Of a DNA stretch of 64,000 bases, positions 44,490-56,215 are shown piece by piece. The notes beneath the pieces are model-generated. The model was given only the letters and a program-made list of their open reading frames with translations. It searched no databases and was not told where the DNA came from. The position numbers were made by a program, and so were the translations under genes. The stretch's first letter is position 1. Each line of letters starts with the position of its first letter. This stretch comes from Ganoderma boninense (Eukaryota > Basidiomycota > Agaricomycetes > Polyporales > Polyporaceae): positions 789,498 to 853,497 of the forward strand of contig CM035304.1 in the NCBI GenBank assembly GCA_002900995.3, written 5' to 3'.

Positions 44490-44997
44490 TGGTGGAGGAG
44501 GAACGTTGAAGTCAGATGGAATGCGCGGTCGGCTGAATATAAGACATCGCCGTACATCCGGCTTCTTGTATCTGGAGAAGCATATAATTCAATGAAGAAG
44601 CGCGAATTTTACCGCAGCACGATCTGAAAGCCCATTTCCTGCCGCAGCACCAAGCAGAAGCAGGTTCGCTGTTACGTTGTCGGCGCGCCGATCGGAGAAT
44701 ATGGACACGTGTGGGAGCGTGTAGAGGGAGCGTCGGGGAATTGGGTCTCACAAAAGGACTTGTGCTACCCAAAAAGCCTGCGTGGACCATTCCTCGCCTG
44801 ACGATGGCATGACCTTCGGAGCGGCAGCGTAAGGGGTTTCAACGGGAGTCCAGGCCGGCGACAAGTCTTCTTGCTAAGAGGCGAGTCTCGCAACGCGAAA
44901 CAACCCTAGCACCTATTGTAAATAGTTGGTCTCTTTTCTTGTCGAGTTGCACATTGGGGCCTGCTGCGTTGTTCCTCGCCCTATCATAGCCACCGGT
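43257..44997 (-). repeat. Inverted duplication, arm B
   Basis: This is the reverse complement of 2-1747 at roughly 95 percent identity, including non-coding DNA. Its outer edge at 44997 coincides with a sharp loss of similarity next to the dynamin 5' flank. The inner edge cannot be judged because arm A ends at a gap. Confidence 0.9.
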
Positions 44998-45628
44998 ACT
45001 CTGAAAGCTTCCCTTTAACTTCGGTATGTGGCCAGGCGATTTTGGGAATACTCACTTCGCGATCCCTTCCACGATCCTCTTTGCAGTGCTGTCTGCCATT
45101 CCCAGAATTGGGCTCTCCAGCATTGCCGGTGCGAAGGAGCGGCAGCTTCCGTACCGCCGGAACATCTGACTGCATACGGGAGAGTCTTCAAGAAGCGAAG
45201 GTGACATGTTGCGCAGTACGCGGTAGACCAGACAGCGTGCGGTCGGTGTGTATGTACGACATCCGACAGCAGTCCGTCCACGCTTAGTCCGAACAGACAT
45301 CCGCCGTGGCGCCTGAACCGATGCAACATGTCCAGCGCGCTTCGGGTTCTAAACCCGGATATCGGTTTTCGGACCGGGCTGCACTGCAACTGCGGCAACG
45401 TCGTCGAAGGGACTGAAAGGATACAGGTCCACATATCCTGCCGACAGAGCGTGCGATCGGAACGTACCATGCCCCACCCTCGGCTTCGTTGAACCACAGG
45501 TAACGGCGGCGCCGATAGGCGTTTCGAAGACGACTTCAGCGGAAACCTGCTAGCTCCACACTCAGCTCGAGCTCGTCAAAACGCAAGATCGACGACGACG
45601 CCAAGGTGCAAGTGGAGCCACCGAAATG
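44998..45628. other. Intergenic region beside the duplication edge
   Basis: Minus-strand frames (45497-45015 and 45300-45052) are open but unrecognised. One ends at AILGMADS-like sequence close to the duplication boundary and might be a truncated exon. No gene is called. Confidence 0.3.
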
Positions 45629-45636
45629 TATATAAG
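45629..45636 (+). promoter_or_regulatory. TATA box of the small secreted protein gene
   Basis: TATATAAG lies about 115 nt upstream of the proposed ATG at 45748, so an upstream ATG at 45658 would be near the transcription start. Confidence 0.55.
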
Positions 45637-45747
45637 GAGGGCGCCCTGTCGATGGTAATGGATCAACACCATCCACGCGCGTACGCACGTAGCCAACCGC
45701 AATCCACTCACCATTCGTCCGACAAAACCATCAGCGCCATCAGCATC

Positions 45748-46216
45748 ATGTTCGTGCCCAAGCTTGCTGCCCTCTACGGCGTCCTCCTCATTGCTGCGAC
45801 GGACGTCTTCCCTGGCAGTAAGTCAGAGACGGATATCTTTTGCTTCCTAAACCGAGACTCACCGACTCTCCCCGACAGTGATCCCTAACCACGCGCGCCA
45901 GGACGCGCCGATCAGCGACACCCAACCTATCCGACTATCCTCCGTAAACGAGGGCCCAACTTCATCTCTGCCCGTGCATACTGTTCCCCCGTCCCTTGCG
46001 GTAGACCCATCCACCGCAACCACTCCAGGCTCTCTGTCCGTGCCGACGGCTACTGGCGAGCCGAGTATGATGGGCGGAAGTGCGACTGTGTCGACACTTG
46101 ATGTCCCAACCATGACAGACGGCGCAACGGGGACTGTCCGGACGCCAGAGACAGCGACAGAATCGCTAGCGACAGTAACGCATTCGCCTCCTAGGCGACT
46201 TTTCATGACGGCGTAG
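45748..46216 (+). CDS. Small secreted Ser/Thr-rich protein
   Basis: Two exons, 45748-45817 and 45879-46216, are joined through a GTAAGT donor and a CCCGACAG acceptor, giving FPGMIPNHARQ across the junction. The N-terminus MFVPKLAALYGVLLIAATDV is a clear signal peptide. The mature part is about 110 residues, rich in Ser, Thr, Pro and Val (VPTATGEPS and ATVSTLDVPT), with no cysteines. It is suited to heavy O-glycosylation, like cell-wall or effector-type small secreted proteins. No family is recognised. The stop TAG is at 46214-46216. Confidence 0.65.
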
Positions 46217-46722
46217 AGTGAAACAGAACGACGAAGACCAGCCTGGAGCTGGAACGGACTGAGGAATGGCGAATTGTCATGTGTTAGAAGGATTTGCAGC
46301 CAAAACCACGGACTCTCGCGCTTGTATTTGTATTGAAACTTGAATCAAGGACCATTATCATTATTCCCATAAGATGAAAGCAGAATGATTGGAAAGGCGG
46401 GAACGTACATTAGCGTGGATGTCCTACGCCTGAGCCTCGACGTGAAGCGCGTTTCCATACGCGAAGCGTTCGTTTCCTGACGCATATATAAGCACGGGAT
46501 TGGACTCAACAAGGGAGACGCACATACACCACCCGAAAAGAGCCTGGAAAACTTTCACTACATATTTTGTACCAAGGCTTGAATGCCAAGCGAAGCGAGA
46601 TATTCCGAGCCAGTATGTGTTCTGTATCAGGTTCGTGAGCCGTTCATGCAGAGAAAAGCAAACTCGACATACATTGCAGCTTTCCGGGGAGAAGGAAGCG
46701 GCTCGAAAAGCACTCCACGCAT
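46217..46722. other. Convergent 3' intergenic region
   Basis: This is AT-rich DNA (for example 46320-46400) between the secreted-protein gene and the lyase. No gene is seen. Confidence 0.45.
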
Positions 46723-47850
46723 TCAAAGCTCATCGTGGTCATGTGGCGGCCTCAGAATTGCCCCAGAAATGTTCGAAAACCAGGCTCGTTGGTCCTTTGG
46801 CGACGCCCAGTCGGTTGTATTACCTGTTCAACAGGTCTCGGTTCGGGCTCGTGTGCAGTACAGAATCGAGCAGCGGACGTACCCCCAAAGAACGTCTGCA
46901 TGTGCAGTCCCTGCACGCGGCCATCCAGGCTCTCATCGGTGCGCAGTTCGAGCCCAGAAGCGTGCAAGACAGACTGTCCGTCGATGTACACTTCGATCTC
47001 TCCTGATAAAAAGTGTTCTGAACTGCAGAATATGACAGAGAGGGAAGGTCGGAAACGGACGTACCATCTCGCCTTGCGGGCCTGTTCATCTTTACGCGTT
47101 GCTCAACCCGCGTCCACCGCCCGGGAGTAAATGTGAAGGCTCCACGACCGACGGAGAAGCCATAGTCAGAATGCTGAATGGATTTTGGAGGGACCAGGAG
47201 CAACCGCTCTTTGTTCCGGTCGGTCTGTGGGAGGTAGGCATACAGTTCGCCGACCGCGCCTTCTCTGGGGGCAAAAGATGGAGGGAACGCGCATACAAGA
47301 AAATATGGACACTCACCGCCACATCAGACGGAGATTGAAGCACCTGCAGCGGTCGGTCTGCCTCCCTCCCGTGCATCCATACGCGGAGTCTCCAGTCCCG
47401 CCGTCTCCTCGAGGACTCAGGTCCATCTCAAATTCAGAAGACGGGGGGAAACTCACATATTCCAGGAAGCTTCCCTCCCTTCACGAACTCAAACCCTTCC
47501 TCGAAGAGGATGCTATACCCGAACACAACCTCGGCGTGCCCTTCCAGCTCCTTCAACGCGTCGGCGAAGCGTGTCGGCCCGCGTAGATAGAACCCAAAGC
47601 CCCCGTGGGGGCTCGTCTTGTTCCCTGGGTTGATGCTGCCCTCTGGAAAGAAAGCCTCCCAAGCTCGAGTTGCGTTATCGCCTCCGGGGACAAGGACGGG
47701 AGTGATGACAAGTTTGTGAGTTGTGCTCGAGGTGACGCGATGAACTCCCAGTTCCTTGTCGGCCAAACTGACGAGGGAGAGTATGGGGTCATCAGAGCTT
47801 GGGTAGGTCGTGAACCCAGTGAGAATTCGTGGAGTCAATAGGTGGGTCAT
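46723..47850 (-). CDS. Polysaccharide lyase family 14-like protein
   Basis: Fungal PL14-like enzymes cleave uronic-acid polysaccharides by beta-elimination. The frame from an ATG at 47850 gives SLADKELGVHRVTSSTTHK, WEAFFPEGSINPGNKTS and GGFGFYLRGP. It continues SILFEEGFEFVKGGKLPGI, then after an intron YGGTGDSAYGCTGGRQ and FNLRLMWR. The next exons hold GAVGELYAYLPQ, SVGRGAFTFTPGRWTRV and GEIEVYIDGQSVL. The jelly-roll end is GLHMQTFFGG and NTTDWASPKDQRAWF, with the stop at 46723-46725. All four introns splice in frame (for example GTGAGTTTCC...CGAGGAG). There is no signal peptide at this ATG, so a missed upstream exon is likely. It is probably secreted for cell-wall or plant polysaccharide use. 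Confidence 0.75.
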
Positions 47851-48219
47851 AAATATTCGTCGTCGTGGATGGCAGTCAAGATGAGGTTGCCGATATGGGA
47901 GTCGATTCAGTGGTTCTACTTACTCAACGCCATCAACCGCCAGCCCTAAACTAGGGTTCTTGGTCGCGTCGACACTGGACCACGCTCTGCTGCGCCTGCA
48001 CTCTTTCTCCCGAGCTGGAATGACGGACCTCTGCTCCCCAAATATGACAAATTGTGGCATGGTGAAGCGGTTTATTCCGTCGAATTCGCATCGCAAAAAA
48101 CTCCCCATGCGCGTGTACTATGGCTGTTTGGCAAGGTCATGGTTGATCGCCCAGTATACGTGAGTCCACAACCTCGGGCCTATCCCCGATAACATGAGGC
48201 CATGCATTTCGCAAGTTCG

Positions 48220-50167
48220 TCACGGGTCTTCTCCCAGTACTAGTCGAGCATCCATGAACCAACGACCAAGTTTGACGAATGGAAATCTCGGCTTGATCGT
48301 ACTGAAGGGATTCATCTCTTCCAGCTCATTCTGCGCTGAAGTACCGAGTTAGCCGGCGAGGACCCAGGTAACTCAAGTGTCAGGAAGCTTAACTCACTGA
48401 ATTTATCCAAGAACGCGAACTGATCCCTCATCCGCGTGCGCCGCAACTCCCACACCAGCGACTCCACCTGCTCCAGAAACGCGGTCGCGGCCACGGGTAG
48501 TGAGATTTCGAGCGTTTCATCCTCGTACCCCCATCCGTCCGTGCAGACAATAAGCGGCGCGACCGCGAACAGGGAGTGCGCGAAGACCTCGATATCATCG
48601 AGGATGCTATCCGTGACGCAAAAAAATCGTAAACGAGTGTTGGAAAGGAATGAGGGGAGGGACGTAGTCAGTGCGACGTCGTCTATACGCGAGTCGAAGG
48701 ATAGGCTGAGTGAGGAGAGTTGAGGGCATTTCCATGCGACGTATGCGACGCCCGCCCATGTAATTTCGGGGAGATACTCGAACCCCCAGCTGTGCATGAG
48801 CAATAGCTCGATTAAGAGCGGCCATGCGTCCGCGATCGACTTGATGTCGTCATTCCCCAGGTCAACGAGGAGAGGCGTGTCGATGGTGAAGCGGCGGATG
48901 TTGGGAAAGCGCAACAACGATTCCAGATGATCGATATGAAATGCATCTTCATCTGAGTAGTCCCAATCACGCTCGCTGCGACGATGGATCTCCACCACTT
49001 GAAGGCTCGCTGGTGAGCAGTGCTCATACAGCGCTGTGAAGAGTTCGGAAATCTCAGACGGAAAGATGCGGTCGGTGAGGTGAAAGACCACGATCGTCAG
49101 GCGACACCTGTGCATCATTTTAATGAGCTTGACACACGGGGTGAGAGATGGGACCATAATGGAGAGGATTTGCAGGGAGGGGAAAGGGTAGTGCAAGGAT
49201 GCTGTGTGCAGAAATTCAAGATCTTCCGAGGTCTCCTTATCCATGCGTAAGCGAACTTCTCGGAGGAAGGGTTGACGCGAGAGGTGCTGTATGAATGGTA
49301 TCGGCCACGGCTCGGGATTAGAGACCAGGAAAGACTCCAGCCGCGGACAATGCATGGCGAAGTCGACAGCGGCATCGATGACAGAGGTTGCGTGGTTGGC
49401 ATAAATCTCCAACTGCGTCAGCGTCGGGCAGATGTCGCATAAGGACGAGATCTGGGGGGCAAGGCGCGACTCGACACGCCCGCTAGTCTCCTCCAGAGGT
49501 GCATCGCATCCGAACGCCAGACGAGTCATGCTGGGCCCCAGAAATAAAGGGAGCAAGTCGGTGTAGGGCCAATCGTCCTTGAGCCATCGCAGCGAGGTAA
49601 GGTTGGGTAAAATCCATCGGTTCTTCCGAAACAGGGCTAAAAAGCCCACCACGCCGAACGTGACTCTCCGTCTAAGAGTCACGCTGTCATTGTCGCAGTG
49701 GTTAGTCGCATGACTATCCAGAAATTCAAACCTCCAGTGGCCCAACTCCCTGATACGATGTGCGTAAAAATCAAATCTCGACCATTCGCTGGCCACCGGG
49801 CCTCTGAGGAGCTCCTAGGTATGATAGATTACCACTATCAGCCTATAAAACAGAACGTAAAAAGATTTTTCCTTACTATTTGATATGCAGGCTTGTTGAA
49901 ATATATCCCGATGTCCTCCTCCTCCCATAAATCTGCCGGAAGAGTCCGGACAAGTGGTCCTAGACTCCGCTGCGATCGCCATAAGACGTTCAACGCGGGT
50001 TCCGAGAAAGTCTTGCACGTCACCGCGATGGCAGCTAACGTTGGGTTGTAATGCCAGTACTGATGATGACCACGGAATGGGTCATCTGTGTCGGGGACCT
50101 GGAGGTCAACGAAATCGAGGATGTTGAGGAACACATCCTGCATCGAGAACATGGGGTGCATTGCCAT
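48220..50167 (-). CDS. F-box/leucine-rich protein, family II copy 1
   Basis: This is a likely SCF ubiquitin-ligase receptor. Exon 1 (50167-49877) gives MAMHPMFSMQDVFLNILDFV and AVTCKTFSEPALNVLWRSQ, a typical basidiomycete F-box, then LVRTLPADLW. A phase-0 intron (GTAAGG to ACCTAG) joins to exon 2 at 49814 (ELLRGPVASEWSRF). Exon 2 is about 470 codons of leucine-rich surface, including PNLTSLRW, CPTLTQLEIY and VWELRRTRMRDQFAFLD. A donor after DKF (GTGAGT) and acceptor TACTTCAG add a last exon encoding NELEEMNPFSTIKPRFPF. The paralogue at 52543 has a matching exon, which supports it. The stop is at 48220-48222; reading through the donor would instead stop at 48312. No lesion was found. Confidence 0.8.
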
Positions 50168-51664
50168 GAAAAGAAGCCCTTTGAACGCCCTACAGAGAGA
50201 GATAAGGATACGACACAAAGAAAACCGCCACGCGCAAACGCAACGTACCGTTAGAGAGCACTTCGGAACAAGTGGACGGAGTGGAGAACTGTTCGATGCA
50301 GTCCCGGTGAGACGAGCTGATTAAGTAATCCGAGATCAACGATCAGCCCCAGCCAGTTTAGACGCCTGCCATTAGCAGCCTGCAGCCTGACATGACAAGT
50401 ACAGGTGACTGCTAGTAAGTAGGTAGGAATGGAACAATGTACAGACTAATTCAACATATAATCAGGATATATGTAACACAGGACGCAAGAGAAGACTGGT
50501 AATGCATCAGGTTCGTCGTATGAGTACGCAGGCAACTTTGCATCCGAAACGTTCGGCGAACGCTCGGACCCTCAAGTCCCACATGGACCGCACGTTTGGT
50601 GCAGTCGTTTAGTGTCATGAAATGTTGTAGTCGCTACCAGCAGTCGAATAGGAGGCGTATGAAGGCGTAGATCGGGTTCTCGTGGGATGATCTGGCTCTT
50701 CCAGGGGGCTGCGGCGATCACGGAGAATTAGCTTGTGGGCATCGAAGCAAGACATATAACACAAGAGTTCATTCTCTGCACCCACATTGGAAGAGGACAG
50801 CATTAAAATTGAGGGTTTAAGTCGGAGGAAGTTCGTGTCGCGCGGTCCAGATCGACTGGACTTGACACTGGTGCCATTGAGCGGACCTTGTGTTGCTGGG
50901 AGTCTGCTGGACTGGACGATGTTCTGCCGTGTAGGTGGCCAACGTAGGGCGGAGCGCACACAAAGTCTTGAATTACCGCACTTTAAATGAATGTGTTTAA
51001 TGATATTGAGAACAATAGCTGCACGAAACCGTGGACATCTCGCATCGACACGTTCGTAGCCGTAACCCGATGAGAACGAGACTGTGAACGGCATCGCTCC
51101 TCCAGCAGCGGGGTTATAGGAATTCTTAGCGTTACTGGCGACGTGTCGAAGGCTTCGAAAATTGCGAGTTTGCCGGTTGTCTCGCAGGGGGGGTGTAGGA
51201 GGAAAGTGGGCCCTGGTGAGTCCCGCCATGTGAAGTGTTGGTTTGACCGCTTGGAAGCGTCATGAGACATCATAACGCAGCTAACGAATGCACTCACCAA
51301 GTTTTGCTACTTGATGAGGTGGACGAGTGAGGATGTCGAGTGCCAGAGGTTTTCGTATGTGTTGACCTAGACTTCTTGGAGTTGGCAGACATGAAGGTGC
51401 GATGGCATTGGAATCTGGAGGACGATCAGCCATAGATACGCACCTTATATTTATCACTTCCGACGCGACCCAAGGACAGTACAGCTAGGCCACAGAGTAT
51501 TGATGGGTGCCGCGCAGGGAGAAAAAAACGCGACGCGATAGATCTCGAATGGCGGCACCTTCTGCGGGGCACAGGTTGCAGAGATTTGGAACCTCGGATG
51601 GTCATAGTAAGAGATTAGACATGCCATAGGAGGATGGATTTTTCCTAGTGTAGAACAAGACAAC
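50168..51664. other. Intergenic region
   Basis: Short frames only; nothing with recognisable features. The stretch around 50400-50480 is AT-rich. I see no gene. Confidence 0.4.
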
Positions 51665-51890
51665 GCGCCGCCACACGCTAAGAACACGCGAACGCGCCGA
51701 GCAGGACGTCGGCTGAGGGTTTCAGTGCACAGCGACAGACACAGCGGAGCGCAAGAAAGGCAAGTTACTGGTGAACTTAGACGCTTTCGTCATAGCGGGA
51801 CCGTCGTAAGGGACTAGCTGGAGCGGTCCGCGCACCTTGTAGGGGAGGAGGAGAAGCGTCAACCTTCGGCGAGGGGCGAGTCAGACGGGA
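51665..51890. repeat. Dispersed duplication block R1, copy 1
   Basis: This is about 225 nt similar, in the same orientation, to 55982-56215. Shared pieces include ACACGCGAACGCGCCGA, AAAGGCAAGTTAC and GGAGCGGTCCGCGC. On the minus strand both copies keep a similar frame (RGPLQ, then TKAS, then NLPF), suggesting decayed coding sequence. Confidence 0.75.
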
Positions 51891-51939
51891 CGTCGACTCA
51901 CCGTGCATGGCCGCCCCTCCTCCGTCCTGCTTGGAAACC

Positions 51940-52270
51940 CATCAAAACCAGAAAACCTCGTGAGCCTCTGTGTACAACGCTAGGGAGTGATAGAACGCTC
52001 GCACGGCGTCCATCTTCGCCAGCGACCCTAGACGAAAGCAAAAAGTCCGTTTCGAGACACGACAAGGAGCTCCGTTCTTGGAACGATGTCGATGTTAAAA
52101 TTGACCTGAAATGCAAGGGTCGTTTCATTCGCGCCACCCGCACGTTTCATCTCCAGTAACCATGCACCCACTGTGTGTGTGCCAGGCTTCCAAGTACTAG
52201 TACAGCCACCAACCGATCGACATTGTCGCATCCAGGTGTCCACAGTCACGTCCGCTGTAGGCTACTGCCA
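51940..52270. repeat. Dispersed duplication block R2, copy 1 (decayed coding sequence)
   Basis: This is similar to 58255-58575 in the same orientation. On the minus strand it encodes VNFNIDIVPRTELLVV after an acceptor (TTTCAG). The frame then breaks relative to the other copy (in-frame stop after FAFV), so this copy looks inactive. Confidence 0.7.
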
Positions 52271-52542
52271 GATGTCAACGGGGCAGGACGGGTACATCCA
52301 TAGTGATTCACATGTTACGTTTTCTGGACGTTCGAGGACAAGGAACTCAACAGCAATGGAGGCGTGCCTGAAGAGGATCTTCGTAGATACGCCCTCCAAG
52401 GTCGATCGCTCCACTGGTAGGACGGCGCGAAGGCCATCTTCAGTGCAACCGGCCGCCAATCAGGGACAGAAATCCCTGATTTATTCAAGCATGGTGAATT
52501 GTACATGATATCGTAGAGTGAATCGTACAACAGGGGCAAAGC

Positions 52543-54480
52543 TTACGTGTCTGGGAACTCCACGTTGCACACCAGCGTGTGGGCTGTCCGTGCATAAGGG
52601 AACTGAGGCACGGATGGAGCGAATGGATTCATTTGATCGGCCTCAGTCATGACTTGAAAAGCATAAAACAGTCAGGGAGGAGGAACGACTGACGATCACA
52701 AGGCAGGGAGGGACTCACCATATTGATCCAAAAAACCGAACTCCTCGCGCATCCTCGTCCGTCTGAGCTCCCAGATCACGATGTCCACCTGGGAGATGAA
52801 CGCGGAAGCCTCGAGCGGCGGCGAGATCTCCATCTCCTTAGATTCGTACCCCCATCCACTGAGCACCGCAACCAGCGGCGCAAAGGCGAACAGCGAGTGT
52901 GCGAAGATCTCCACGTCCTGGATGACGCTGTCGAGGAAGTTCAGGAAGCGAAGATGACGGTTCGGGCGGAATTCGGGGAGAGATGTTGTCAGTGCAACAT
53001 CGTCCACGGTGGAGTCGAGCGCGATGCTGAGGTCAGTCATCTGTGGGCAGCGGGACACGAGGTATGCTATGCCCGACCAGGTCAGCTGGGAGATGACCGA
53101 GAACCCCCAATTGCGGTTGAAGGATAGTTTGATCAACAAGGGCCAGTGGTCAGCAATTAGCCTGATGTCCCGGTTATCGAGGTCGTAGACTATCGGAATG
53201 TTGAATATGAGAGTGCGCATGTTCCGGAAATCCAGGAGCGGACGAAGGTGGCCCATATCAAAGATGTTGCTATCAGGGAAGGTGTACTGCTTAATCTCGA
53301 CATCCCAGGAGATCTCGACGACTTGAAGAGTGTGGTGCGAGCAATGGCGCTGAAGCGTCTCGAACAGGCCTGCTAAACCAGAGGGCTCTATCCGATCTGT
53401 AAGATCGAGGATGATTGTGTGAAGGCAACAGGAATGCATGATACGGATGAGATCGATGACTGAAGAAAGAGACGGCGCGTGAATAATGAGCTTCTGCAGA
53501 TACGGAAAGGGGTAATGAAGCACTGCGTCGTTCAAGAACCCCACATCTGAAGTCATAGCGTCGAGACGGAGTTTCACCTCCCGAAGAAATGGACGTGATG
53601 CGAGATGTCGCAGGAAGTCGGCTGTCCATGCCTCTCCAGACGAGACGACGAAAGCCTCAAGATGGGGGCAGCGGAGTGCGAATTGGACCGCTGCACTGAC
53701 AACGGCGTCAGGGTACTTGGGATGGATCTCAAGTTGTGTAAGGGTTGGACAAAGATCGGGGATAGAGAGGAGCTGTAATGCTTCGACAGACGTGTAGCCT
53801 TCGTTAAACTCCTCGATCCATGGCGTGTAACAGATCGAAAATCGGATGAGCCTCGGCCCGAGGAAGAGAGGCACTAAGTTGATGTAAGGGCTGTCGAAGT
53901 TGTTCCAGCGCAAAGATGTGAGATTAGGCAACAGCCAGCGTTGTCTGCGAGAGAGACACAAGCATCCGACGACGCCAGGTGTCACTTCACGCCTCCTCCA
54001 GTCCCCACCGGCGAGAAACCATGACCTATTGTCCGCGTCTGCAAATTCATATCGAAGGAAGCCTAATCGTTTAATGCGGCCGGCGTAGAAGTCGAACCGT
54101 GACCATTCGGATGATGTCGGGAGCCTGGTTAACTCCTGTAAATCGAGACACACGAAGTGAGCATAGGGTCAGCGTGAGAAGTATAGACCTACGAGCGTGT
54201 ACATGGGCTTTTTATCTGCCGTTTCATATCCTCGTACTTCCTCCTCCCATAGCCCCTCTGGAAGTGTCCGTACCAAAGGTGCCAGCGTTCTCTGTGAGCA
54301 CCACAAGACATCCAAAACGGGTTCCAGGAACGTTTTGCATGTTCGAGCCAGGCATGCGAGTGTAGGGTTAAAATCAGGAGCTTGGTGATGTCCTCCAAAT
54401 ATGTCCGGATTGGGATTTTCGAGATCGACAAATACAAGGATGTGGGCGAATATTTCGGAGGAGAGAAGACATGGGTGCAT
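52543..54480 (-). CDS. F-box/leucine-rich protein, family II copy 2
   Basis: This is a paralogue of the gene at 48220. The ATG at 54480 gives MHPCLLSSEIFAHILVFVDL and LARTCKTFLEPVLDVLWCSQ, the F-box, then LVRTLPEGLWEEE. An intron joins to exon 2 near 54138 (ELTRLPTSSEWSRFDFYAGR). The long leucine-rich exon includes PNLTSLRWNN, CPTLTQLEIHP, FLREVKLRLD and VIWELRRTRMREEFGFLDQ. A GTGAGT donor after QY joins to a last exon encoding EADQMNPFAPSVPQFPYA and ending EFPDT, with TAA at 52543-52545. That TAA overlaps a GTAAGC donor, so another downstream exon is possible. Identity to copy 1 is moderate, so the duplication is old. The target protein is unknown. Confidence 0.8.
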
Positions 54481-55153
54481 CGCGGTACTCGAGGAAGAAG
54501 CTGCCACTCCCGGGCGCCAGGACGACGAAATTCTTTCCTGGATCGATTTGCGTCAAGCGCCTAAGTAATATGGTACGCTCTGGTTCGATTCGTGTAAGCG
54601 TGCTGGTACTACGGCCGCGGGCTAGCCTGAGGCTATCCCACTTACGATTATAGAGCCAGGATCCGCTTCACAGCCTGAGTATATACGGTATGGATATAAC
54701 TTTCTATGAAACCTTCAGGGAGTAAAACTATATATGCACAGCGGATTTCGGGGTAGGTAATTTAGTGCAAGACGAACTTCAAGTTGTCCAGTCTCAAAAT
54801 CGTGAACACAGTGGTGCGAGGATCTGAAGCATTGGTATAAATCCATCCTGAGCCCCCACGAAACAGCAGAGGAGAAATTGTCGGGTTGTTCCCTTTAACA
54901 GGAACTGCCACGCCAAATTGCCACTACGGACTGCAACTCGATACTGCAGTCTCTCTGTTTGAGGGATGCACGACTTCCGGAACTCGACGTTCTCCGCCAA
55001 AGAGGCCTTGAAGGGAATGACAAGGCCACGGGGCCTGGCAATCACCCATAAGAGTCGTATTGTCAATAACAAGGCTCAAAAGCTTGCCTCGCACGACAAA
55101 GGCACGCGTACCTCCCAGTCACCTCCAGTCCAACGACTGCTATTCGTTGGAAT
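54481..55153. other. Intergenic region
   Basis: This contains the promoter side of F-box gene II-2 (AT-rich with TATATAC near 54680 and TATATATG near 54730). No gene is recognised. Confidence 0.35.
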
Positions 55154-55741
55154 TCATCGTCGTCGGGAAAATAGGCATAAACTGTGCATATCAGCAGGAG
55201 GTAATGCTTTGATGCGCCAGTTGGATGTCGGAAAAAGCACAAATCGAGCTCTGAACTGGCCCGCATTGGCGATGCCGACGATCTTGAGTAGTTCCCTTGC
55301 AGCAATGGCTGGTGAAAATGCTTGAAGCGGTGTGGTTCGCACAGGAGTCGTAAATGTTCTTCTGCGTTCGATGGCAGACACGCTCCGATGAAGAGCATCA
55401 TGGCAGGCGAATAGGCCATGATAGGCCATATATTGAAATGAGGTAGATGAGGCGAATTCTCGAAACGATACTCTAAGAGTTCCTCTTGACGGGCTTCGTA
55501 TAGCTTGCTGCAGTCGGTGTGAGAGGTGCTACCCAGAGTGTACGCGAAACGCGTACCATGGTTTGAGGTTGTCCTTGCCGACGGGGTTGAGGAAGTGCCG
55601 TGAGTGCGCAGTGTCGTACATGTGCTTGTCGAAGAAGTAGTGGATGTGTTGCAACAGTTTTGTGCAGCGGAAGGGGAAGAGGAAGAGGATGACTTGCTCT
55701 GAGTCTTCGAGGACATAGAAAAGTTGGGAAGAATGAGCCAT
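55154..55741 (-). CDS. Hypothetical protein, structure uncertain
   Basis: The ATG at 55741 gives MAHSSQLFYVLEDSEQVILF, then FLFPFRCTKLLQHIHYFFDK and DNLKPWYAFRVHSG. Further open sequence downstream lies in another frame (YEARQEELLEYRFENSPHLP, later ICTVYAYFPDDDEF). The frames would need short introns or indels to join. The composition looks like real coding sequence, but no family is recognised and the exon plan is not settled. Confidence 0.3.
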
Positions 55742-55981
55742 GAGGGTACGAATCGGTCAGCGAATCGACTCACATCTTATAGCACTCCTATCTAGACCCA
55801 GGTACAGTGCCTCCTCGGTCGCTGAAAACTGTTAAGGGTCAATACGGCGAAGATGGAAAGCGTGCCCGTCGGAAACGCCGCCCAGGAAATACTGCGCGCA
55901 GCGTGATTCATCACCAGACGGCCGAAGGAAGGTATTGGTGCGTAAATTAGGAGTACTGATTTGCACCCGCGTCGAAGAAGA

Positions 55982-56215
55982 CGATGCGTCGCCGCACGCT
56001 AAGGACACGCGAACGCGCCGAACAGGACGGTGCCAGTGTACCAGTGCACAGCGGCAGACACGGCGGAGCACGAGAAAGGCAAGTTACGGATGAACGTGGA
56101 CGCTTTCGTCACGGCGGAACCGCTGGAGGGGAATGGCTGGAGCGGTCCGCGCGCCTTGCAGGGGGCAGGAGAACGCGTCAGCGTTCGCCGAGGTGCGAGT
56201 CAGAGCGGTATCCCT
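55982..56215. repeat. Dispersed duplication block R1, copy 2
   Basis: This is the second copy of 51665-51890, in the same orientation. On the minus strand the frame encodes ARGPLQPFPSSGSAVTKAS and continues past the point where copy 1 stops. Confidence 0.75.

Noticed and set aside
55063..55773. A 236-codon minus-strand frame starting with a Ser/Thr-rich stretch
   Set aside because: The Ser/Thr run is a frame-shadow of MAHSSQLFYVLEDSE. Only the downstream part may be coding, so the full-length reading is not accepted.
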